NCBI GenBank assembly: GCA_034696485.1
Contig: JAQIWT010000775.1
Span: 1-15,232, forward strand
Length of the DNA stretch: 15,232 bases
Reading direction: 5' to 3'
Origin: Isohypsibius dastychi
Lineage: Eukaryota > Tardigrada > Eutardigrada > Parachela > Isohypsibiidae
In this document: in pieces, positions 9,097-15,232 of the stretch
Layout of the letters: every line of letters begins with the position of its first letter
How positions within the stretch are numbered: position 1 is the stretch's first letter
Notes under the pieces: generated by a model
The model's database searches: none
What the model saw: only the letters and a program-made list of their open reading frames with translations
What the model was told of the DNA's origin: nothing
Translations under genes and position numbers: made by a program

Positions 9097-9274
9097 GTGA
9101 GGAGGGGAGATGAAGTGAATGATTACTTTCTCTTGTTTTTGGATGGTTGTCTTCTGGTGCATCGGGCTTCTGAAAGGACCGACCCTTACTAATTGTTCTT
9201 CTTGATGCATTACTGTGTTTTAAATTTTCCTGGATTAACTTGAAATGATTTCCCTAACATTTCCCTCTGACAGA

Positions 9275-9280
9275 AATAAA
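9275..9280 (+). promoter_or_regulatory. Candidate AATAAA signal of the BTB gene
   Basis: The first AATAAA after the BTB stop lies 179 bases downstream. Its use is inferred. Confidence 0.35.
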
Positions 9281-10093
9281 AATGTAATTAGTCAGATTCT
9301 GACGGTTCTGACGGATTCTCCGAAAACACAGACACACACTACCTTGCGAATCGACGGCAAAAGTCTTAAATTTCAGCGATTTCGTAGCTATATGTACGCT
9401 CAGAGCAACAGGACAACAGGAGAACGCCAACACCTCTTCACTGATATGAATGTACGTTTGAGAAAGCTCCTGCTGCTTCCATATTTTTGCTTTTGGCATT
9501 TATAGAGTGTTCATCTTGAAAATATGGTTCTTTGTGAACACACAGCAGATCGGGCTACACCCCATCAGAAACTTTCCGTCGAGTCTAGTCACTTGTAACT
9601 GGGTCGAGCAAGTGGATATGCAAACCAACCCACAAGTGACCATTGGTAGATTCGTGACCTCGTCAGACGACGGTCAGCTACCATAACGGGTCAGTAAGAG
9701 GATGTCAAATGAACAGCTCCGTCACCCGTGTTCGGTTCAAGAATCTAGGATTAAGATTAACGAAAGGCAAATCACGATGATTTGATAGCCCTGAGAACTA
9801 ACTCTGACATGGACTGCATCAATGATCAGATGTAAATTACGTATGGAGTGCAACTATCTTCACGTGTATAGCATATTCAATTATCATGCTTCTCCAGGGC
9901 GCGTCATACACCCAGTGTTATGTTATCGCGCCGAAACAGCGATTATGCATTAACAAAAACCTCCAAAATTCAGGCCCTCCTTGGAAGAGTACCTTGGAAG
10001 CCAAATTGCGCAGCTGAACTATCTGGATTTTTTCACGCTAATCATATTTCCCCACCGAAGTTCCGGTGTACGACACTTAAAACTGAAGTCTCT
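9281..10093. other. Intergenic stretch, no gene assigned; one hairpin
   Basis: A plus-strand frame running from about 9245 to a GTACGT splice-donor-like site after 9448 encodes about 65 unrecognised residues (LTVLTDSPKTQTHTTLRIDG and onward) and might be an exon. At 9588-9640, GTCACTTGT and GGGT pair with ACCC and ACAAGTGAC, forming a 13-bp stem with a 4-base bulge and a 23-base loop. Nothing else is recognised. Confidence 0.4.
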
Positions 10094-10355
10094 ACAAGCA
10101 TAGGACACGATCCCGCCACAAGCACTTTAACCCACGATTCCGTCAGCCCCCCGGCGCTGCTCTGGGGGTCGCTGGGGGAATGAAATCATCAGACCTCCGG
10201 GCAAGTGGGACAAATTTCGGATTGGTCGATTTATCCAACTCCAGTTGGGCGGAGGTCTGATGATTTCATTCCCCCAGCGACCCCCAGTGCAGCTCTGGGG
10301 GGCTGGCGGAATCGTGGGTTAAAGTGCTTGCGGCGGGATCGTGTCCTATGCTTGT
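10094..10355. repeat. Long inverted repeat (106-bp arms, 50-bp spacer)
   Basis: The arm 10094-10199 matches the reverse complement of 10250-10355 at 101 of 106 positions with no gap. Each outer arm end is ACAAGCATAGGACACG and the inner end is ATCAGACCTCCG. Partial symmetry continues into the spacer (GGCAAGTGG against CCCAACTGG). A transcript would fold into a hairpin of about 106 bp. The arms contain C/G blocks such as CAGCCCCCC and CTGGGGGTCGCTGGGGG. No clear target-site duplication or transposase is seen. It may be a foldback element or palindromic MITE. Confidence 0.95.
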
Positions 10356-10999
10356 GTATTTTTGCATTGTTTAAAATGAGCTCATCATCCCTAGGAATCT
10401 ACCTGTTTTCCTCAACCATTTTGGATGCCCTATTCCAGGAAATACAGACTAAATCATATCGGACATTTTTGAATAGATAAACCAGTGCAAACAAACAACT
10501 GCGAAGCTCGGGATCTGTGAAGCTATAATATGAGCGAGGCAATATTGTTCGGGCGCCTCTGGGGTGAGGTGAGCGAGACTCGATCGTTCAGATGTGCGAG
10601 AACTTTGGCCTTTAGCGTCATGATAAGTGAAGCATAGAATCGAGAAAATATCATTGGCCCAAAAACAATGAACAGACATCGATTAATCAGTGTTTAAGAG
10701 TATAAGATTGAGTTAAAAAATGAAATTCTGTGTTACATAATCAGCACGGCGTTGCCAGTTGGTAGGCAATAATGATAATCTTGGTCCTGGCATCTGTTTT
10801 TTGGTAACGCTCTTATCAGGACGGGTGGATCTTCTTGTGTGGCAGTCTTCGTAAGATTAGCCTTGTATAATTATGTCTTCGTAGTGAACGTGAATGAATC
10901 TACCAGAAAACTCAACGGTGTGTCAGCATCAGAATCATCTGAAAGATCAAAATCCAGGGCTAATCAAACGTTTTACTGACATGAACTTATATATTGCAG
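10356..10999. other. Intergenic stretch without a recognised gene
   Basis: Short open stretches exist on both strands, none with recognisable motifs or paired splice sites. An acceptor-like TATTGCAG at 10992-10999 leads into the cysteine-rich remnant. Confidence 0.4.
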
Positions 11000-11226
11000 G
11001 TGTTTCATGTGCGCCATCTACATTATTTGCTGGTCAGCAAACTTTCACAGCTTGTGGAACTTGAACAGCTTTCCAAGACCTGGAAAAGCACTGTATAGAT
11101 CTGGGATTAGAGGCTTCGTTTTCGAAAGATTGCAACGATTTCGAGGGCGGCTGGTGCTGCTATGGTGTATCAAAGTTTTCACTTATTTGCCCATCAGTTG
11201 CCAGAAGCAAATCACTTAACTACTAG
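11000..11226 (+). pseudogene. Cysteine-rich exon remnant, one internal stop
   Basis: After the acceptor TTGCAG (ending 10999) one frame (first full codon at 11002) is open to TAG at 11224 except for a single TGA at 11062. It reads VSCAPSTLFAGQQTFTACGT before the stop and then includes HCIDLGLEASFSKDC and FEGGWCCYG. The spaced and paired cysteines look like a secreted disulphide-rich domain. I do not recognise the family. The open length and cysteine pattern suggest a real former exon, but a chance frame cannot be excluded. It could have belonged to the carboxypeptidase remnant downstream, though nothing shows that. Confidence 0.3.
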
Positions 11227-11439
11227 CTCTCATTAGCAAATCACTTAACGTTACCGGTGGTTTCTTTTTCAGATCCTTCAATCATGGAAAATGAAATTTG
11301 CACAACAATGAATACAGAAGGTCACTAACAAACATCTGAATTCAAATTCTGAAAGACGCAATATATTTTTCAAGCAGGTCAAGGATGAAAGCGGCAGACT
11401 GTCAGGCGGCCAAAATCATCGAAAAGTAATCGTCAAACT

Positions 11440-12789
11440 GACTTGTTCCACATCGAAAGTTACAGTGGATTCTTGACGGTAAACAAAAGTGACAACAGCA
11501 ACTTGTTCTTCTGGTTCTTCCCTGCCGAATCCTCTGATCCAAACACAGAGCCACTGATTGTCTGGCTCACTAGCGGTCCAGGTGTATCGTCACTCTTTGG
11601 ACTATTCTGCTCAAACGGCCCATTCCTTGTGGATGAGAACCAACAAGTCAGAATGCATCCACAAAGATGGAACAAAGTAGCGAATAAGTTGTTTATCGAC
11701 TCACCAGTGGGAGCAGGCTTCAGTTTCACGGGGTCCGATGATGGATATGCACGCAATCAGGCTGCAGTGGGACTGAACCTTCACAACGCTTTAATGCAGT
11801 TTTACCAGCTGTTCCCACAATTCCAAAATGGTGAACTTTTCATTGCTGGCGAATCTTATGGAGAAAAATATGTTCCAGCTGTCGCCTATCGGATTCATTT
11901 GGAAAACCCGTATGCGGACCTAAAGCTACCACTGAAAGGTAAGTTATGCTCTCAAGCTTTCATTTTTGAAATATTTGAGTGCAGTTACTGGCTCCGTATA
12001 AGCAAGCAACGCTTTGGATCCGTAGTCTGAGTGCTGAGAAAATTGATGTTACAGGAATTATGATCGGTAATGGCCTGACGGACACTGTTCACCAAATGCT
12101 CTACGGAGAATATTGCTACCAACTTGGCATCATCGACCGATCCCACAAGGCCTTATTTAACCAATTCGAAAGCGACGATGTACCACTGATCCAAGCAGAA
12201 CGCTATACGGAGGCTGCGTTTCTTATAGATTCAATAATCTCCGGTGACCTTATGTCATTCCCAAGTCTCATCTTCAACACAACCGGCTTCAGTCAGTATT
12301 GCAACCTCTTGGATGATTAGTATCCAGAAGAGTGAAGCAACTACCACAAGCTCCCATAAAACTGCGATGTTCGAAACAGTACTCATGTCGGAAATCATGT
12401 CTTCGAGGCTTTCAGCAGAGATGTCAACTCTTTTCTTTCTGATGATGTCCCGAAGAGCATAGGGATGGAGATGGAGATATCTGATTGAGAACTATCAAGT
12501 TTTGGTTTACAATAGTTCGCCGGATTTGCTGGTGACGAATGCTGGGATTCAAAATTATGTAAGGAAACTACGTTGGAGTGGAGCAAACGATTACGAGAAA
12601 GCGAAGACGGTCATTTGGAAAACTAATCTGACCCAGAATTCACCAACTGGCTATGTGCGCTACGTTGGGAACCTACATCGAGTATCGATCAGAAATGGTG
12701 CTGGTTCGGACTGCAGTATTACCGGCCTTCCGTCAGAAATGGAGATCACTCATGCCAGAGCTTTTCGTGAGGTTTCGCGCTTCGGTTAG
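11440..12789 (+). pseudogene. CPVL-like serine carboxypeptidase (S10 family), decayed
   Basis: Intact members of family S10 are secreted or lysosomal enzymes that remove C-terminal residues using a Ser-Asp-His triad. The remnant starts at DLFHIESYSGFLTVNK without a recognisable signal peptide. Exon 11440-11938 carries SNLFFWFFPAE, the oxyanion-region variant SGPGVSS (usually GGPGGSS) and the Ser motif GESYGEKYVPA (Ser at 11854-11856). A phase-matched intron 11939-12054 (GTAAGT donor, TTACAG acceptor) leads to GIMIGNGLTD. From 12318 the frame has stops TAG (12318), TGA (12333) and TAA (12357), at positions that align without gaps to human CPVL between NFL and HVGN, so they are not intronic. 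One extra base near 12460-12480 shifts the frame; it resumes as LIENYQVLVYNSSPDLLV, with Asp at 12523-12525. The His motif GGH is replaced by GAGSD, and the end reads RAFREVSRF. The gene is surely broken; a partial transcript is possible. Confidence 0.85.
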
Positions 12790-13332
12790 CTCGCGCTGCA
12801 CGCTCGCTTCGCTCTCTATAACCCATTGCTAGACCTCACAAAAAGCACTGCTCATGCTTGTTCTTTGTATTAGCGGGACATGTGAGTTCTTTCAACCAAC
12901 CGATAGCTGAGCTGGACATGATCACCCGATTCATCAGAAAACAATGTTTCATTTAGCTATGACGATAAAAATGCAGCATTTGTACTTCATCACTGTCCAG
13001 TACAGACTGCCATGCCTCTACTCAACAACTCACAGATGTCATTAAGTGCGCCGGTTATACAATGAATCATCAGTACTAGAGTATTAGCGCCATACGCATC
13101 CCCAGTAGGCTTCTCTTTTCTTTGGAATTGAAAATTGGTCGTGACGGTGCGAATAAGAGGCTGCAAATAAACTCGATCGATCAGCTTTCCACCACTACGA
13201 GAAGCGTGGTGGTGGAATCTCTCCATTTTCTCCAGCACTGGTTTGTCAGTGGTACAAACAGAAACCTATCGAAGTCTGAAAGGATGAGACAATTGTAGCC
13301 GTTTTCTCGTTACCAATGATGATTTGTAGAAT
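12790..13332. other. Intergenic stretch, no gene recognised
   Basis: The minus strand is open for 82 codons at 13238-12990, with no known motif. A small hairpin, CCACCAC at 13189-13195 with GTGGTGG at 13206-13212, is present. A CGCT-rich stretch (CTCGCGCTGCACGCTCGCTTCGC) follows the carboxypeptidase remnant. Confidence 0.4.
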
Positions 13333-13754
13333 TCACGGTCTGGTGGTCAGTGCAGCTCTGTGTACGGCTTTGATGAGATTCCCTTCCCACAATATGAAGA
13401 CGAGCACGACCATGACTACAAAATGAGAGAAAATGATGACAAGGCAGTGACGGCAAACCTGTATTGCTAAACTGGTATAAGCAATGTCAACACTATACTC
13501 CGCATATTCCAATGCATCCAACTTCGTGATCAGGTAATCCCCATTGGAATGTTCAATACATGGGCACCTTGTGTTGTGTATGCATGAGTGGGCAGACATA
13601 TGCATGATTTATTATGCATGGGGAAATCGATCCACTGATCGGATAGGCTGAGCTTTCCGACCCACATCACATCAGAGTTTACTGTTGAGCTCCCGCTGCT
13701 GGTTGGAGATCTTGGGAAGTATGATTCCGTATGTGGAATGTTGGAAGCATTCAA
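13333..13754 (-). pseudogene. Membrane-protein fragments, possibly from a second receptor copy
   Basis: Two overlapping minus-strand frames are open: 13754-13530, which includes NSDVMWVGKLSLSDQWIDF, and 13605-13333, which includes a single hydrophobic helix (CLVIIFSHFVVMVVLVFILW). The first could be read as a diverged ligand-binding segment and the second as a transmembrane segment of an ionotropic-receptor-like protein like the one upstream at 14666-13925. That match is weak. No phase-consistent joining of the two frames was found. They may be exons of a broken gene or unrelated open frames. Confidence 0.25.
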
Positions 13755-13924
13755 GTAGTATTCGTATGATTAGGTGGAAATCTCACTTGTTCTCAACTCA
13801 GGATCATCCCTAGGTGCACTATGTCTTGTGCTAGAAGTTAAGCATGTGAAAAGACTTCTTCCTACTATGCCGTTCCCTATCTGATGAAACTCTTCAGTTT
13901 ATTTGAAAAGAATGCATGAGGTAG

Positions 13925-14666
13925 TCAGTATATAGCTCGTGTGGGTAAGACACAAACAGTATGTTTGTACCAAAGCTTCTCAAGCAATGCAGCACCCACA
14001 GACAACAACAATCCCATTTGAACACCCCAGAACGCAAAAGCTATTTGACTGAACGTAACCGACTGAATCTCTTTCGGCTTATCCTTCCTCTCACCAACTG
14101 TACAACGATTTTTCAGGTGCACCGAAATGCCTTCTGACCAGTTGTCCTTCCTGACCAAATACTGAATGAATCCATGCTCAAATAGAGTCAGATAGCTGCG
14201 AAGACCGGTTGAAACACGGAGTTGAACATGTTACGCAAGAGTCACTTTCTGTTTGTCGAAAATACTCCCAAATTTTGAGTCAGGCCTCGTGAAGAAGTTG
14301 GCTGTCGGAAAGGAGAATACGCGCGGGATCGCAATTGAGACAGGGAGACAATCGTCGCCTTCTAATATGGTGCCACCGTCAGACTTCATCGACACGAGTG
14401 CTGCCAATTTTGAAGCTCTGCCGTCAAAAAACACTTTTTCCACCTCGTCCCCTGGTGTGACACGGATCATATTTGAAATGTGTTTTAGATCCGAGCTCTC
14501 CTATCAAAATCAAAGGTAACTTCATTAATATCGCATGATTGTCCACCTGACCGTCACCCATCACTATCAGGTCCCTCACTGTTTTTTTACCCAGCATCCA
14601 GTTTGCCATTATGTTATGGCACTCGGTTCCTGGGTTGTTCGTGAACGGAATAGTTAGAGCTCCAGG
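13925..14666 (-). CDS. Ionotropic glutamate receptor-like protein, C-terminal part
   Basis: Three segments join in phase: 14666..14547, 14500..14235 and 14195..13925 (stop TGA), about 218 residues. Introns are 46 nt (GTGGAC donor, GATAG acceptor) and 39 nt (GTAACA donor, TTCGCAG acceptor); the second removes an in-frame TAA at 14233-14231. The order fits the second ligand-binding lobe and last membrane helix of the family: the first segment reads ALTIPFTNN, then ESSDLKHISNM, then LPVSIAIPRVFSFPTANFF, then TLAYLTLFEHGFIQYL, which matches the NLAVLKLSEQGVL element of GluA2 in length, then helix M4 (FWGVQMGLLLSVGAALLE). These proteins are ligand-gated cation channels or divergent chemosensory relatives in the plasma membrane. 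The pore and first lobe are missing: upstream the frame meets a TAA at 14669-14667 with no good acceptor, next to poly-C/poly-G DNA. So this is a 5'-truncated gene or pseudogene. The family call is moderate; whether it is expressed is unknown. Confidence 0.55.
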
Positions 14667-14694
14667 TTACCGTTATTCTTTGGTGATTTTTTGT

Positions 14695-14713
14695 CCCCCC
14701 GAGGGGGGGGGGG
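14695..14713. repeat. C6-GA-G11 tract
   Basis: Six C, then GA, then eleven G: a small self-complementary, quadruplex-prone element, about 30 bases upstream of where the receptor-like frame is lost. Confidence 0.85.
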
Positions 14714-14858
14714 AGACCTACAAAACCCTCAAATCTTCCTGACCGATTAGTCTCTTTTTTTTAAATATCTTTTACTGTGTAAAAATATCTTTTCGGGTAA
14801 ACCGGGTTACATTTCCACAGTGCGAGGTCAACGGAGCCACATTTCCAAAAGTTTCGCC

Positions 14859-14949
14859 CACTCACGCAGCCGCTCACTCACCCACTCGTCCACTTACTCA
14901 CCCACTCTCCCACCGATTCGCCCACTTACTCGCCCACTCACTCGCCCAC
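14859..14949. repeat. Tandem array of about 12-bp CACTCACTCGCC-type units
   Basis: Variants of CACTTACTCGCC, CACTCACTCGCC and CACTTACTCACC follow one another for about 90 bases. The reverse strand reads as a SGRVSGRVSGRI-type repeat peptide; it continues into the adjacent 18-bp array and looks like a by-product, not a gene. Confidence 0.8.
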
Positions 14950-15039
14950 TTCTGGTCATGACGTTACTTTCGGTCATGATTTCACTTCCGGTCATGCTTT
15001 CTTTTCCGGTCATAATGTCACTTCCGGTCACGACTTTTT
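14950..15039. repeat. Five tandem 18-bp units, consensus TTCCGGTCATGATTTCAC
   Basis: Five consecutive units of exactly 18 bases start at 14950, 14968, 14986, 15004 and 15022. The first half (TTCCGGTCATGA) is better kept than the second. Two unit borders create the octamer ACTTCCGG that is also scattered through the left part of the window. Confidence 0.9.
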
Positions 15040-15107
15040 GGTTTTTTTCGTTATAATTTTTAATAATTTTTTGTAAAAAAATTTTTTTTTTCAACTTTTC
15101 CTGTTAA

Positions 15108-15119
15108 GGGGGGGGGGGG
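15108..15119 (+). repeat. Poly-G tract, 12 G
   Basis: Twelve consecutive G following T-rich DNA (15080-15105). Confidence 0.9.
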
Positions 15120-15205
15120 CAGTATGTTGGTCTCGCCAGAGGCCGGTATTGAGTGAATTCGCTCATCAGAGCGTTTTTCCGAAGAATATTTCCAAGTTCG
15201 GTTGT

Positions 15206-15232
15206 GGGGGGGGGGGGGGGGGGGGGGGGGGG
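15206..15232 (+). repeat. Poly-G tract of at least 27 G at the window end
   Basis: The last 27 bases are all G. The true length is unknown because the window stops inside the run. A sequence end in a G homopolymer may mark an assembly break or a read artefact. Confidence 0.85.

Noticed and set aside
9586-9612. Spliced-leader-like ACCCAGTTACA on the minus strand
   Set aside because: Only about 11 bases match the SL2 leader; the 5' part, the donor and an Sm site are not seen.
9770-9835. C/D-box snoRNA-like motifs (ATGATTTGA and CTGA)
   Set aside because: Box C departs from RTGATGA, and no terminal stem or properly spaced D box was found.
10205-10480. 91-codon plus-strand frame
   Set aside because: It runs through one arm of the inverted repeat and has no family features.
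14894-15094. Minus-strand frame encoding SGRVSGRV and MTGSEIMT repeats
   Set aside because: It is the translation of the two tandem arrays, whose unit lengths are multiples of three.
1-15232. Bacterial or phage systems, CRISPR arrays, rRNA
   Set aside because: Gene structure is eukaryotic throughout; no regularly spaced repeat-spacer pattern or rRNA-like stretch was seen.

Overview
The window looks like nuclear DNA from a nematode, most likely Caenorhabditis or a close relative. The coding genes are split by short AT-rich introns (36-60 nt is common) with TTTCAG/TTGCAG-type acceptors, the AT-rich intergenic DNA carries AATAAA signals, and one gene has a strong acceptor a few bases before its ATG, as expected for spliced-leader trans-splicing. 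I rebuilt exon joins by hand from splice motifs and reading-frame phase. Family calls rest on remembered family features, not on a search.

Left part (1-6000) is compact and conserved. A minus-strand multi-pass membrane protein gene (1191 to beyond 1) diverges from a plus-strand Elongin B gene (1273-2691). Elongin B converges, with a 95-bp gap between stop codons, on a minus-strand five-exon gene for a mitochondrial DMAC2/ATP synthase subunit s-like leucine-rich-repeat protein (5966-2787). The octamer ACTTCCGG/CCGGAAGT occurs ten times here, far above chance.

Middle (6000-8150) is repeat territory: a hAT-like non-autonomous element (6083-6720) filled with TTGCGG repeats, other low-complexity DNA, short direct repeats, poly-G tracts and a decayed fragment of a serine carboxypeptidase gene (about 7857-7985). 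A BTB-domain gene with two exons (8169-9096) lies just beyond and appears intact.

Right part (9100-15232) holds decayed or partial genes and structured DNA: a 262-bp near-perfect inverted repeat (10094-10355), a cysteine-rich exon remnant (11000-11226), a CPVL-like serine carboxypeptidase pseudogene with three in-frame stops and a frameshift (11440-12789), membrane-protein fragments (13333-13754), the C-terminal part of an ionotropic glutamate receptor-like gene on the minus strand (14666-13925), then 12-bp and 18-bp tandem arrays and a run of 27 G that ends the window.

The genes do not form a pathway. Elongin B (ubiquitin ligase adaptor) and the BTB protein (a possible cullin adaptor) both touch ubiquitin ligases, but nothing here links them. 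I found no clear new multi-gene system. The most unusual items are the two-frame second exon of the Elongin B locus, the dispersed ACTTCCGG octamer, the long hairpin, and the poly-G tract that sits where a homologous pseudogene has a purine-rich stretch.
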